A stretch of 64,000 nucleotides of DNA from Armatimonadota bacterium (GCA_018268255.1 JAFDWX010000005.1:186001-250000), one strand, 5' to 3'; numbered from the stretch's first letter, positions 38,112 through 47,917 are shown. A program made the numbers and translations. The notes: generated from the letters alone by a model not told the origin.

Positions 38112-40189
38112 GCCGCATGTTTCACCGCGCCGATGATCTCAACTTCGGCGCGGGCCGAAACCTCGTTGTACGCGAGTACGTTGATGCCCTTGGCATAACG
38201 TGAGAGAAGCCTCTGGAGAGGCAATCGGAGCGAGTTGCCGCAGAGCAGAACCGGTTGGTGTCCGATTGCGACAGCCATATCGAACTCTTGTTGAATCTGC
38301 GTCACCAGATTGTTTTGGGCGTTGGGTTCCATCACCAAAACCTGCCCCAAGGTTGTGTTCTGCAGACAATCCGACAGCGCGCGTTCCGTGGCCGGGTCGA
38401 GCGCAAGGCAATAGATCTTGTTTTCGTGATCTAGGTGCTGCCTTGTGATCGTGCGAGAAATAGCAGCGCGCACCAGTTCACCCAACTGATCTGGATCCTC
38501 TGTCCGGTTCACAAAATCGGCCAGCGTTTCCAAAATGGTCACCATGTCGCGGATGGGGATTCGCTCTCGGAGAAGGTGCTGAAGAACCTTTTGAACCTGG
38601 CCCACGGTAAGTCGTCCCGGAATGAGTTCGTCTACGACCGTTGAGTTGACGCTCTTGACGCTGTCGACGAGATTCTGTACATCTTGCCGACTCAGAATTT
38701 CCGCTGCGTAAGTGCGCACTGTTTCGCTCAGGTGCGTCGCAATAACGGCACTGGGCTCAATGATCGTGTATCCGGATGAGTCGGCTTGATCGCGCAAAAT
38801 CGGATCGATCCAGACCGCATCCAATCCAAAGACAGGCTCCGTGGTGGGCTCTCCGATAACTGGGTTCGGTAGATCGCGATCTCCCATCGCCAGCAGCTTG
38901 TCGGGGTGGACCGTCGAGCGGGCTACTTCTTCGCCCCGAACCTTGATCGCATATTCGTTCGGTTGGAGCGCAACGCTATCTCGTATGCGAACGCTTGGCA
39001 TGACGAACCCGAGCTCCAAGGCAATTTGGCGCCGAGTTGCAGCAACGCGATCGGGCAGATCGCCCCCCACGCGCGGATCGGCAATCCGAGTCAAGGAGAA
39101 TCCTATTTCGATTTCAAGTGCATCCACCTGGATGAGCGGAAGTAATGCTTCCGTGGAGTTCGGGTTGATCTCAGGCGCAGGTGGGGTCGCTTGTGGATCG
39201 ACCGGAACCACCGGTGCAAGCGCCGTGGCAATTTTGTCGCCGTGCTTGGCGGCCAGTCGGGACATGGCGATAAGGCCGAGGCCCATTCCAAAAAAGATGG
39301 TGAGTGGAAAGCCGGGCACCAAGCCGAAGGCCATAAGCGCACCGCCGGCCGCACCCATTGCACGGGGCTGCCCCATGACTTGGCTGAGAACTTCCCCACC
39401 CATGCTGCGCTCTTGGCCCGCACGAGTAACAAGCAAACCCGACGCAGTGGAGATGAGAAGAGCTGGTATCTGAGAAACCAGCCCTTCACCTACCGACAGC
39501 AGCGCATAGCTGTGCAGGATGGTCATCGCATCGCCTTCACCGCGGAAGAACCCGACGCCGAAGCCACCAATGATGTTGATGACGATAATCAAAAGACTCG
39601 CAATCGCATCGCCTTTGACGAATTTGCTCGCGCCGTCCATTGCGCCGTAGAAATCCGCCTCACGCTTGACTGCTTTGCGTCTTTCCCTGGCTTGCCCTTC
39701 GTTGATGAGCCCTGCGGCCAAATCAGCATCGATCGCCATCTGCTTTCCGGGCATAGCGTCCAAGGTGAAACGCGCGGTGACTTCACTCACGCGTCCAGCA
39801 CCGTTCGTGATAACGATGAACTGCACCACCATCAAGATGAGGAATGCGACAAAACCGACGACAAAGTCGCCGCCGAGGACGAAGTTTCCAAATGTGGCGA
39901 TGACCCGGCCACCATCACCGGTGCCGAGAATCAGCTTGGTCGCAGCGATGCTGAGAGCAAGGCGATACAGCGTGGTGATGAGGAGAAGCGACGGGAAAAC
40001 GCTGAACTTAAGCGGATCATCGACATTGACCGAACTGAGCAGGACGATGACCGAAGAGGCGATTGCCAAGACGAGTCCAGCATCCAGCATCCAGTGGGGC
40101 AATGGGAGAATCAGCATCGCCACAACGATCATCAAACCGATGCCCAGCATCAAATCTGTATGGCGAAGAACCTTCTGCAGCGTCTCCAT
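38108..40189 (-). CDS. flhA: Flagellar export membrane protein FlhA
   Basis: 693 residues. Seven or eight N-terminal helices (residues about 15-310: MLILPLPHWMLDAGLV, VVGFVAFLILMVVQFIVI), the conserved FTLDAMPGKQMAIDADLAAG and then a large cytoplasmic domain for cargo binding (350-693). FlhA is the gate of the flagellar type III export machine; LcrD/InvA homologs look alike, but no injectisome gene is nearby. No other flagellar gene is in the window. Its stop shares CTAG with the convergent dehydrogenase (38108-38111). No ribosome-binding site is obvious. Confidence 0.95.
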   Translation of the reverse strand: METLQKVLRHTDLMLGIGLMIVVAMLILPLPHWMLDAGLVLAIASSVIVLLSSVNVDDPLKFSVFPSLLLITTLYRLALSIAATKLILGTGDGGRVIATFGNFVLGGDFVVGFVAFLILMVVQFIVITNGAGRVSEVTARFTLDAMPGKQMAIDADLAAGLINEGQARERRKAVKREADFYGAMDGASKFVKGDAIASLLIIVINIIGGFGVGFFRGEGDAMTILHSYALLSVGEGLVSQIPALLISTASGLLVTRAGQERSMGGEVLSQVMGQPRAMGAAGGALMAFGLVPGFPLTIFFGMGLGLIAMSRLAAKHGDKIATALAPVVPVDPQATPPAPEINPNSTEALLPLIQVDALEIEIGFSLTRIADPRVGGDLPDRVAATRRQIALELGFVMPSVRIRDSVALQPNEYAIKVRGEEVARSTVHPDKLLAMGDRDLPNPVIGEPTTEPVFGLDAVWIDPILRDQADSSGYTIIEPSAVIATHLSETVRTYAAEILSRQDVQNLVDSVKSVNSTVVDELIPGRLTVGQVQKVLQHLLRERIPIRDMVTILETLADFVNRTEDPDQLGELVRAAISRTITRQHLDHENKIYCLALDPATERALSDCLQNTTLGQVLVMEPNAQNNLVTQIQQEFDMAVAIGHQPVLLCGNSLRLPLQRLLSRYAKGINVLAYNEVSARAEVEIIGAVKHAA

Positions 40190-40311
40190 GGGTGGTCGAA
40201 TGTCGGGCGGATGGGGGGCCCATTGGTTTCATCGGCATTTTTGCGGTGGATCTGCAGACTCGCGGAGGTTCGCGTTTTTCGCTGGGTCGTCCTGTGGAAT
40301 TTATGTCGGCG

Positions 40312-40384
40312 GGTTTGGGCGGAGTGCTGGGCGACGCCTCGCAGGCGTCGGGGTCCCAGCATGGGGAGCGGCCTCGGGCAAACC
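40312..40384 (-). repeat. 73-nt structured repeat, copy C
   Basis: Minus orientation. Outer stem GGTTTG/CAAACC; small hairpin GAG-GCCG-CTC; stem TGCTGGG/CCCAGCA with an ACCC bulge and 7-bp hairpin CGACGCC/GGCGTCG. It lies 77 bp past the pseudopilin stop at 40461, behind that gene's terminator and in its orientation. Length is again 73 nt. Confidence 0.85.
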
Positions 40385-40397
40385 GCCGACTCCAAAG

Positions 40398-40426
40398 AAA
40401 GAGCCGCTGCGGAAGACCGCAGCGGG
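40398..40426 (-). terminator. Terminator of the second pseudopilin gene
   Basis: CCGCTGCGG and CCGCAGCGG form a 9-bp perfect stem with a four-base loop, followed on the minus strand by CTCTTTCTTT. Confidence 0.6.
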
Positions 40427-40460
40427 TCAGGAAGGTTCCAAGGAAAATGCCGAGGGAGGA

Positions 40461-41312
40461 TTACTCGGCGGTGCCGTTCCACAGTTTGTCAACTTCTGCG
40501 GCTGTGGTTCCGGGCTGTTTGAGAGACTTGATAGCAGAATAGGTCACGTGTCCATCGAGCCATCCGATGATGACTTTATCTGCGCTGAATCGTGGCCAAA
40601 GTTGCCCCTGGCTGCGGGCGTCGATGTTGGGATACACGCGCGTCGGGTCGTAATAGGTGTCCCATCCTGGTCGGCTGGGAGGAGCACCGAACGGAGGCTC
40701 GATTCGCGCATAGCCAACCGGATTTTTCACGGTCAACGTCGCGCCATTTTCACCCATCGATGGAGCCGTTTTGTTCTTCATCGTGGCTTCGCCCATCAGG
40801 ATCGTTCGCGAAGTACTCGCCAGAGTCGTGGCCGAGATTCCGTAATAGGGATTTGCGCCTCGGGTAACGTCGGTTCCGTTCAAGTAGCGGAAGTTCATTC
40901 CGTAGCTGCTGTTTGCGCCGGTGATGTAGTCGTAAAACTCGTTCTTCGGGTCGAACCGGCCGCGGCCCTTGCTATCAACGAGAGCAGCGTCATCGGCTTT
41001 GTCGTTGGGGCAAATCAAGATCTGACGATTTTTCGTGTAGGGATAAAGCAGCAGACCCCAATATTGGAATCCCTGGCCCGTCGCCCAGGTCTTGTCGTTA
41101 GGATCGTAGGCGAACACGGGAGGGGTCGTATCGTCGTAATCCTGCAGATAGAGCATCATGCCGAGGCTGAGTTGCCGCACGTTGCTGGTGCTGCCAGCTT
41201 TCTTGGAAGCTGTTTTCGCCTGAGCAAAGACTGGGAAGAGGATCGCCGCCAAGATAGCGATGATTGCGATCACAACAAGCAATTCGATGAGGGTAAATGC
41301 GCGTCGTTTCAT
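40461..41312 (-). CDS. Pseudopilin (prepilin N-terminal cleavage domain, DUF1559-like)
   Basis: 283 residues, paralog of the 30562-31461 protein. [21 protein letters not shown] is the prepilin leader and helix; [10 protein letters not shown] follows as in the other. The C-terminal DG motif is WLDGHVTY. It would be cut and methylated by a prepilin peptidase and assembled into a type II-like or adhesive fiber. No pilus machinery gene is near. Confidence 0.9.
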   Translation of the reverse strand: MKRRAFTLIELLVVIAIIAILAAILFPVFAQAKTASKKAGSTSNVRQLSLGMMLYLQDYDDTTPPVFAYDPNDKTWATGQGFQYWGLLLYPYTKNRQILICPNDKADDAALVDSKGRGRFDPKNEFYDYITGANSSYGMNFRYLNGTDVTRGANPYYGISATTLASTSRTILMGEATMKNKTAPSMGENGATLTVKNPVGYARIEPPFGAPPSRPGWDTYYDPTRVYPNIDARSQGQLWPRFSADKVIIGWLDGHVTYSAIKSLKQPGTTAAEVDKLWNGTAE

Positions 41313-41433
41313 CAGAATAGACCCAGTATTGGCCTCTCAAAAAGCTGATCCTTTGCCAAAACTGACGAGATCAATACATAAATGATGATTGGGCATCAAA
41401 CGAATCGTCAAGATCGGCAAACAAGCAAATGAG

Positions 41434-42234
41434 TCAAATCCCAACGCCCGTATAGCGTCGCAATCCTGCGCGCCACGTTATAAGGCACCCCAGATAACAG
41501 ATTGCGATCCATACCAGTTGCAACCCGATCTGCGGCCAAGCTTGGTCCGGTGTCAACTTCCCCACCAGAATCTCTGCCGGCACCCCGGTCGTGTAATAGA
41601 AGGGCGTGAATCGGGCGACCTGCGCTACCCAGTCGGGAAGCAACTGGATCGGGAATATCTGGCCCGATAGGAACAACATTGGAACGTAATGAAGTTCGAA
41701 AATGCTCTCAGCCGTCTCAGTGATCAATGCAACGCCCGATAGCACCATGACAAAGGTAAAGCTGACGAAGTTGCCTAGGATGAGCGCAACGAAAAACTCC
41801 AGTGATGGATAGAAATGTGCGTTTCGTAAATCTCCCCAATAAGCCAGAACCATCAGCCCGGCCACCGGCAGGCACATCAAAACTCGGACGAGCCGGTAGG
41901 TAAAGTTTCTGGCGAAGGTAAAGGAGAAAACGGACATCGGGCGCAAAAGGGTCAGCGTAAAATCGCCTTCTTTTATTTCCCAGTTCAACTCCCAGATCAT
42001 GTGGCTGGTGACAAAGCTGATCACAAAGAGCATCGCCAGGTAATAACTGAAGAAATCGGTCCGTGAAAAGCCCGCTATGGCTCCACCCTGTGCCGCCGCG
42101 GAAAGCACCAACGGCATGAGAAATACCCCGACAGTATCGGTGAGAATCCAGATAATCCACGTCGCGGGATAGATCACACTTTCGCGCGCATAGATACGGC
42201 CCACCGCGAGATATCGACGGATCGCGGCACCCAT
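41434..42234 (-). CDS. ABC-2 family permease, COG4587-like
   Basis: 266 residues and six predicted helices (WIIWILTDTVGVFLMPLVL, YYLAMLFVISFVTSH, LVRVLMCLPVAGLMVLAYW, LILGNFVSFTFVMVLSGVALI and two at the C-terminus). IWELNWEIKEGDFTLTLLRPMS is typical of the DUF990-type permease pair. It normally works with a second permease and an ATPase; these are absent here, so the partner genes must be elsewhere. Its start is 6 bp past rseP's stop. Confidence 0.8.
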   Translation of the reverse strand: MGAAIRRYLAVGRIYARESVIYPATWIIWILTDTVGVFLMPLVLSAAAQGGAIAGFSRTDFFSYYLAMLFVISFVTSHMIWELNWEIKEGDFTLTLLRPMSVFSFTFARNFTYRLVRVLMCLPVAGLMVLAYWGDLRNAHFYPSLEFFVALILGNFVSFTFVMVLSGVALITETAESIFELHYVPMLFLSGQIFPIQLLPDWVAQVARFTPFYYTTGVPAEILVGKLTPDQAWPQIGLQLVWIAICYLGCLITWRAGLRRYTGVGI

Positions 42235-42240
42235 GGCAGG

Positions 42241-43782
42241 TTACTTCACCCCAACATTCCGGCCAATATCAACAATGAGAATAAAGAACATTAGGCCCAT
42301 GATCAGTACAAATCCTACCGCTTGTATTGCACGTTGAACTTGAATACTCAGTCGCGAGCCACCCCGGAGCATCTCTGCGAGCGCAACGATCATCTGGCCA
42401 CCATCCAAAGGAACGATGGGGAGCAGGTTCATGATGCCCAACGATACGCTGAGCAAGCCCGCCAACATGATGACGGGTGCTGGACCTTCATTGCTTGCAT
42501 CGTGGGTTGCCTTCGCGATCGATGCAGGACCTCCCACCTGGTCCTTTGCTGTGGAAGGGGCCTTGAGGATCCCGACAAGTCCCTTGACAGTCTCAATTGG
42601 AGCAATCCATGCGCGCCCAAAAGCCGCGATTGGACCCAATGGTTCGGTTCCCGGTGCTGCGCCGATTTTCGCTTGCTTTCTTAGTTGATCAGTAAACTCC
42701 CCATCCGGCCCCATTACGGGTGTCGCCTCGGACCTCTGCGTCGGCACGATCGTCAATTCAAGACTCTTGTCCTTACGGAGGACCGTAAAGTGCAATGGAA
42801 CGCCAGCCGAGTCGCGAACCGCAAAGACCATATCTACCCACTTGGCAATCGGCTTTCCATCGATCGCGGTGATCAAGTCCCCCTGTTTGAGACCAGCCTT
42901 GTCTGCTGGTGCTCCAGATTCGATGAATCCGATGATAGGCTTTTTTGTGGGAACTCCGATGGCCATAAAGGCCACCGTGAAAATGAGGACTCCGAGCAGG
43001 ACACTGAAAAGTGGACCGGCGAAAAGCGTCATGAACCGCGCAAACGCGCTCTTTTGATAGAACCCATTGACAATTTTCGTTTCGCTCCCATCTTCCTTGG
43101 GTTCCATGCCTTTGATTCTGGCGAAACCACCCAAAGGAAGAAGCAGCAAGGAAAATTCAGTTCCGTGGCGATCCTTCCGCGACAGGACGGGGCGAAATTC
43201 AACCGGAATTGATTTGCCTTCGACGTCGATGGTTCCTTTGCCCATGGGCGCGTCCTCGTGCTTACCGAGTACCGGATTGTAGTATCCGAACAAGAGACCG
43301 ACGACGCTGGCAAAGAAGAGGATCCCGAGGACCTGAGCGAAACCGATTCCCTGGAACTTGGTCGCAAACCCGAGGAGTGCCAACCCGACAATCCACGTGG
43401 TGCCCAAAGTTTGCAGCGCACCAAGTCCTGGAAGGTGATACAAAGCCGTCAGTCGAGTCGCTACCCATACCGGTATTACTATCCCGAGCGATACCAAACC
43501 GAGAAGTGCCAGGACCTCGATTTTTTGAATTTGGCCGATCAGAAATATAGATAGAGCAATAGCCGTCAGTAGCCATACTCTGCTGGCGGAGACAATGGGA
43601 TTCTTCAGATGGGACGCAAGATCCGTCTTTCGGACGCCACCCATCATAACCGCGAATGCTTCGACCTCCATGCCAAAAAGACGCGCCACCCAAAAGTGGC
43701 CGAACTCGTGTACGGCAACTAGAATCGTGAGCATCACCATAAAGATAATGCCGGTCTTGAGATATTCGAAAATGAGGTCCAT
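42241..43782 (-). CDS. rseP: RIP metalloprotease RseP-type with extra transmembrane insert
   Basis: 513 residues from the ATG at 43780-43782, which overlaps the dxr stop by one base. The zinc site is HEFGH in the first helix, with the conserved NLLPIVPLDGG near the C-terminus; a PDZ domain (GFIESGAPADKAGLKQGDLITAIDG) is in between. The protease cuts membrane-bound anti-sigma factors. Between HEFGH and the usual TEFSLLLLPLGGFARI block lie about 110 extra residues with about four hydrophobic helices (residues about 65-175), making it longer than most members (about 350-450). Confidence 0.9.
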   Translation of the reverse strand: MDLIFEYLKTGIIFMVMLTILVAVHEFGHFWVARLFGMEVEAFAVMMGGVRKTDLASHLKNPIVSASRVWLLTAIALSIFLIGQIQKIEVLALLGLVSLGIVIPVWVATRLTALYHLPGLGALQTLGTTWIVGLALLGFATKFQGIGFAQVLGILFFASVVGLLFGYYNPVLGKHEDAPMGKGTIDVEGKSIPVEFRPVLSRKDRHGTEFSLLLLPLGGFARIKGMEPKEDGSETKIVNGFYQKSAFARFMTLFAGPLFSVLLGVLIFTVAFMAIGVPTKKPIIGFIESGAPADKAGLKQGDLITAIDGKPIAKWVDMVFAVRDSAGVPLHFTVLRKDKSLELTIVPTQRSEATPVMGPDGEFTDQLRKQAKIGAAPGTEPLGPIAAFGRAWIAPIETVKGLVGILKAPSTAKDQVGGPASIAKATHDASNEGPAPVIMLAGLLSVSLGIMNLLPIVPLDGGQMIVALAEMLRGGSRLSIQVQRAIQAVGFVLIMGLMFFILIVDIGRNVGVK

Positions 43783-44918
43783 TATAAGTCCGTAACTTGC
43801 TTGCTGGAAACCGACTCCGCACGGGTCCGGGCCCACTGGTCTACTTCCAAAATCGACTCAAGATCACACCCGGTGACCTCGTGACTTGCCATTACCCCTT
43901 CTACGACGTCGAAAATCTCCAAAAATCCGCATCTTCCAGCAAGGAAGGCGTTTGCGGCCCACTCGTTCGCCGCATTAAATACGGCTGGCATCGTGCCTCC
44001 GATGCGGGCAGCCTCTCGCGCGAGCCCCATCGAACGGAAGGTCTGCACATCGATAGGTTCGAAAGTCAAGTTCGGCGTCTCGATTGGGTTCCAAGGTGGC
44101 AACTGATTCGGCACCCGGTCCGGATAGAGCAGTGCGTACTGGATGGGCAACCGCATATTCGGCCAGCCCAATTGGCCCAGCACGCTTCCATCGTTGAACT
44201 CGACCATGGAGTGGATGATACTTTGGGGGTGGATCACTGCATCTACTTGGTCCATTTCCAAGCCGAAAAGCCAGCGGGCTTCGATCATCTCCAACCCTTT
44301 GTTCATCAGAGTTGCCGAGTCGATGGTTATCTTTCCGCCCATGCGCCAAGTTGGGTGGTTGAGAGCTTGCTCAACTGTGATCGCCCGCAAATCTGCGGTG
44401 GTCTTTCCGCGAAAGGGGCCGCCTGAAGCAGTCAGAATAATCTTCTTGACCTGATCCAACTTGGTTCCTTCGAGGCACTGAAAGATCGCGCTGTGCTCGG
44501 AATCAATGGGGGTCATAGTGATTCCAGCATCCGCTACAAGCGGCATCACCACTTCACCTGCTGCGACCAAAACTTCCTTGCTCGCCAGTGCGATGTTCTT
44601 CCCCGCCTGAATTGCGGCCACGGTGGGAATCAGCCCAATCACTCCAGCGACCGACACCACAACGCAATCCACATCGTCCGCACAGGCAAGATCGCGGATC
44701 GCGTTGATTCCATGCGGCAGGTCAAACTGATCGGCTTGAGTTTGAGCGAACAGCGCTCCCCGCCGGACTCCGAACTCTGCCATCTGGGATCGCAGGAGTT
44801 CGCCGTTCGATCCAGCGGCCAAACCCACTATCTGCAGTCGGTCAGGATGCTGGCGCACCACATCGAGCGTTTGCAGCCCGATGCTGCCCGTTGAACCCAA
44901 TACTGCGAGCCGCTTCAC
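43782..44918 (-). CDS. dxr: 1-deoxy-D-xylulose 5-phosphate reductoisomerase
   Basis: 378 residues from the GTG at 44916-44918 (MKRLAVLGSTGSIG); the longer reading would run into lysA's region and lacks a reason. NADPH site GSTGSIGLQTLDV, metal-binding PIDSEHSAIFQCLEG and the substrate loop TASGGPFRG, plus MGGKITIDSATLMNKGLEMIEA, all typical. First committed step of the non-mevalonate isoprenoid pathway. It heads the dxr-rseP-ABC operon; the same dxr-rseP order is common in other bacteria. Confidence 0.97.
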   Translation of the reverse strand: MKRLAVLGSTGSIGLQTLDVVRQHPDRLQIVGLAAGSNGELLRSQMAEFGVRRGALFAQTQADQFDLPHGINAIRDLACADDVDCVVVSVAGVIGLIPTVAAIQAGKNIALASKEVLVAAGEVVMPLVADAGITMTPIDSEHSAIFQCLEGTKLDQVKKIILTASGGPFRGKTTADLRAITVEQALNHPTWRMGGKITIDSATLMNKGLEMIEARWLFGLEMDQVDAVIHPQSIIHSMVEFNDGSVLGQLGWPNMRLPIQYALLYPDRVPNQLPPWNPIETPNLTFEPIDVQTFRSMGLAREAARIGGTMPAVFNAANEWAANAFLAGRCGFLEIFDVVEGVMASHEVTGCDLESILEVDQWARTRAESVSSKQVTDL

Positions 44919-44983
44919 GGTCCGGAGTTTATCAGAACCGGCATTGCTGGGTAACAAAACGGGCCTGGGTGCTAAAATCGACC

Positions 44984-46288
44984 ATGCCTGCCGCTTTGGC
45001 CGACACGCGATTCCGCCTTTCCCACGAACAAGCCCTCGCCCTAAAAAAGGAGTTTGGGACGCCGCTATACGTGATCGACGAGAGCCACTTTCGAGCACGA
45101 ATTCAACGATATCGCAGTGCGTTTTCTGCCGCGTACACCAAGTCTCAGCTGACCTTTGCCAGCAAGGCAAATTCCACCCTCGCTGTCCTGGCAATCGCGG
45201 CAGCGGAAGGATGCTTGATCGATGTTGCCAGCGAAGGTGAGTTCCGCGCGGCTTTGCGAGCGGGATGTTCACCGAGGCAGTGCCACTTACACGGGAACAA
45301 CAAATCTGTGCAAGAACTTCAATTTGCCATTTCACAAAACATTGGTCAAATTGTTGTTGACAACTTCGGCGAGATCGAAAAGATTTCACAACTCACCAAA
45401 GAATCGAAATCCTGTCCGGATTTGGTGTTGCGCTTGGCTCCCGGAGTCGATCCTGTCACTCATGCGAAGATTTCGACGGGACAAGCAGACACCAAATTTG
45501 GATTCAACATCGCAGATGGATCTGCAGAAGCAGCGTTGGCTAAGTGTTTGGCTGTGGAGCTACCCGTTGTCGGTATCCATTGTCACGTGGGTTCCCAGCT
45601 GCTCGATCCAGAAGCGCAACGATCCGGCGGGGCAATTTTGGGTGGATTTGCACGAGATATGAAGCACCGGCATGGCTTTGACGTGCGAGTTCTGAACATT
45701 GGAGGTGGCTTGGGAGTTCGTTATTTGGACTCGGATAGTCCGATGGAAGTAGAGGAATATTGTCGATTGGTCGTCGAAGCAGTGATGAACGAACTTTCCC
45801 CGGTTGGGTTAGCGCCTGAGCTTGTTCAAGAGCCTGGCAGATCCCTTGTTGCGGAATCTGGGGCCACGTTATACGAAGTCGGTGTGATCAAAACTGTCCC
45901 CTCGGCACAAGTTGGAAAGCGAACCTACGTCTGCGTTGACGGCGGATTGAGTGACAATCCCCGACCGGTCATGTATGGCAGCAAATATACTGTCCTCGAT
46001 TTTCACAACTCTGATGATCGCAGAGACGTACGGATATCTGGAAAGCACTGTGAGACCGACACCCTTTTCGATGCTGTGGCACTTTCCAGCCAACTCGTTG
46101 AAGGAGATCTCATTCAAGTGCTTTGCACAGGAGCCTATAACAGCACGATGGCAAGCAATTACAATCGATTTCCAAGGCCCGCGAGCGTCTTAATACGCTC
46201 AAATGGCGATTTTCAACTAGTCCAGGCACGCGATGATTGGGATTCGATGTTCCAACGAGAATCCGTTCCAGAAGATTTAATCCACTAA
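44984..46288 (+). CDS. lysA: Diaminopimelate decarboxylase
   Basis: 434 residues from the ATG at 44984-44986; the 31 residues upstream in frame overlap the dxr promoter. PLP lysine Lys61 in FASKAN, then HGNNK, GIHCHVGSQ, LNIGGGLGV and the C-terminal GAYNSTMASNYNR. Converts meso-DAP to lysine. Shares its promoter region with dxr on the other strand. Confidence 0.96.
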   Translation: MPAALADTRFRLSHEQALALKKEFGTPLYVIDESHFRARIQRYRSAFSAAYTKSQLTFASKANSTLAVLAIAAAEGCLIDVASEGEFRAALRAGCSPRQCHLHGNNKSVQELQFAISQNIGQIVVDNFGEIEKISQLTKESKSCPDLVLRLAPGVDPVTHAKISTGQADTKFGFNIADGSAEAALAKCLAVELPVVGIHCHVGSQLLDPEAQRSGGAILGGFARDMKHRHGFDVRVLNIGGGLGVRYLDSDSPMEVEEYCRLVVEAVMNELSPVGLAPELVQEPGRSLVAESGATLYEVGVIKTVPSAQVGKRTYVCVDGGLSDNPRPVMYGSKYTVLDFHNSDDRRDVRISGKHCETDTLFDAVALSSQLVEGDLIQVLCTGAYNSTMASNYNRFPRPASVLIRSNGDFQLVQARDDWDSMFQRESVPEDLIH

Positions 46289-46292
46289 ATAA

Positions 46293-46916
46293 ATGGACGG
46301 CTTTTATTATCTCGTCGTGATGATCCTAGCGCTTACCGTGCATGAATTTATGCACGCGAAGTTAGCGGATGCGGCTGGCGATCCGACTCCACGCATTTAC
46401 GGCCGTGTTACGCTGAATCCCGGCGCGCATTTCGATCCAGTGGGATTTATCATGATGGTCGTCATGGCGTTTTCGCATATAGGATTCGCGTGGGGGAAGC
46501 CGGTTCCCATGAATCCATCACAGATGCGCAATCCAAAGTGGGACCATTTTATTGCAGTGTTGGGTGGTCCGCTCAGCAATTTGTTTCAAGCCATCGTATT
46601 TTCTATTCTCATCAAGCTCTTTATTGCCGCTGGAATGCCGCGTGAGTTTCTTGAGTTTTTCCTAATCGGGGTCTTCGTCAATGTTGGTCTTTTCCTCTTT
46701 AATTTAATCCCTCTCGGACCTCTCGATGGTATGTGGGTCCTTGGGACGTTTCTGCCGCCGCAACTTCGTGTTCAATGGACCCGCTGGAACCTCACGATTG
46801 GACAGTTCATTTTGCTCGCGATCATTTTGATGGGTGCAGTCGGACAAGGCAGCATCCTTTGGAAAATCATCGGCCCCTTGTACGAGATTATCTTGCGCCT
46901 ACTTCTCAATCGATAA
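46293..46916 (+). CDS. Site-2 protease family membrane protein
   Basis: 207 residues with four or five helices. HEFMH gives the zinc site and NLIPLGPLDG the second metal-binding motif of the M50 SREBP/YdjF-like group; no PDZ domain. It starts four bases past lysA, so it is in that operon, 2.5 kb from RseP. The substrate is unknown; small members of this kind are widespread. Confidence 0.85.
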   Translation: MDGFYYLVVMILALTVHEFMHAKLADAAGDPTPRIYGRVTLNPGAHFDPVGFIMMVVMAFSHIGFAWGKPVPMNPSQMRNPKWDHFIAVLGGPLSNLFQAIVFSILIKLFIAAGMPREFLEFFLIGVFVNVGLFLFNLIPLGPLDGMWVLGTFLPPQLRVQWTRWNLTIGQFILLAIILMGAVGQGSILWKIIGPLYEIILRLLLNR

Positions 46917-46918
46917 CT

Positions 46919-47917
46919 ATGGAACACAATAAGCGAATTCTCAGTGGAATGCGTTCCACTAATCCAAAGCTCCACATCGGCAATTACGAAGGGGCCCTCA
47001 GAAACTGGGTGGATCTTCAGGAGCAAGGTTATGAGATGTACTGCATGATTGCAGATTGGCATGCGCTTACCACTATGTTCGAAGATTCCAGTGTGATCGG
47101 TCGCAACTGCTTGGAGGTAGCCAAGGACTACGTAAGTGCCGGAATTGATCCGGGAAAATCTGCAGTATTTGTGCAATCCAATGTTAAGGAGCATGCGGAA
47201 TTGCATTTGCTTTTCAGCATGACGACGCCGTTGGGATGGCTGGAGAGAGTACCAACTTATAAGGAGAAGCAAGCTGACATCGGCGGAACAGAGCGCGAAC
47301 CCTACGGGCTGTTGGGCTACCCAGTTCTGCAAACTGCTGATATCCTTCTCTACCGACCTTATGGGGTTCCCGTTGGCCGAGATCAAGCGCCGCACCTCGA
47401 GATCGGCAACGATATTGGGACACGGTTTAACAGGCTCTTTTCGACGGATTTGTTCCAGCCCTACAAGTACATGATTCCCGAGGACGAAAACCGAGCTAAG
47501 GTTCCGGGCCTGGACATGAGAAAGATGAGTAAGTCATATGATAACTGCATCTACCTCAGCGATTCGGCGGATGAAACAGCCGCGAAGGTCAAAAGCGCAT
47601 TCACGACTCCAACAAAAATCAAGCTGTCAGACCCTGGAATCCCGGAAGGATGTGCCGTTTGCCAATATCTTAAGCTCTACAGTCCGAACTGGGAATCCCA
47701 GTGGCAGGAAGATCGAGATGGAGTTCGGGGATGCATGCAAAACAAAAGAGAACTCATTGAGATCTTGAACGAATACCTCCGTCCGATCCGCGAAAAGCGA
47801 GCGTCCATCTCGGACGACGATATCCGGGATATTCTCCATCATGGTGCCGAAAGAGCTCGCGTCGTAGCCAGTGCCACGATGGAGAAGGTGCGCAGCGCAA
47901 TGGGGCTTTTGCCTTGA
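46919..47917 (+). CDS. trpS: Tryptophanyl-tRNA synthetase
   Basis: 332 residues from the ATG at 46919, two bases past the stop of the protease gene. The class I HIGH motif is HIGN (LHIGNYEGALRNW) and the KMSKS motif KMSKSYDN is intact; GRDQ is present. Charges tRNA-Trp. The stop overlaps the TTG of the HAD gene. Confidence 0.95.
   Translation: MEHNKRILSGMRSTNPKLHIGNYEGALRNWVDLQEQGYEMYCMIADWHALTTMFEDSSVIGRNCLEVAKDYVSAGIDPGKSAVFVQSNVKEHAELHLLFSMTTPLGWLERVPTYKEKQADIGGTEREPYGLLGYPVLQTADILLYRPYGVPVGRDQAPHLEIGNDIGTRFNRLFSTDLFQPYKYMIPEDENRAKVPGLDMRKMSKSYDNCIYLSDSADETAAKVKSAFTTPTKIKLSDPGIPEGCAVCQYLKLYSPNWESQWQEDRDGVRGCMQNKRELIEILNEYLRPIREKRASISDDDIRDILHHGAERARVVASATMEKVRSAMGLLP

Noticed and set aside
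40312-40384. Integron attC site
   Set aside because: Lacks the RYYYAAC/GTTRRRY core pair and cassette context; no integrase is near, and copies follow unrelated housekeeping genes.
39191-41348. Two long plus-strand ORFs opposite flhA and the second pseudopilin
   Set aside because: Low-complexity translations rich in H, D, R and S; codon bias shadows of two clear minus-strand genes.
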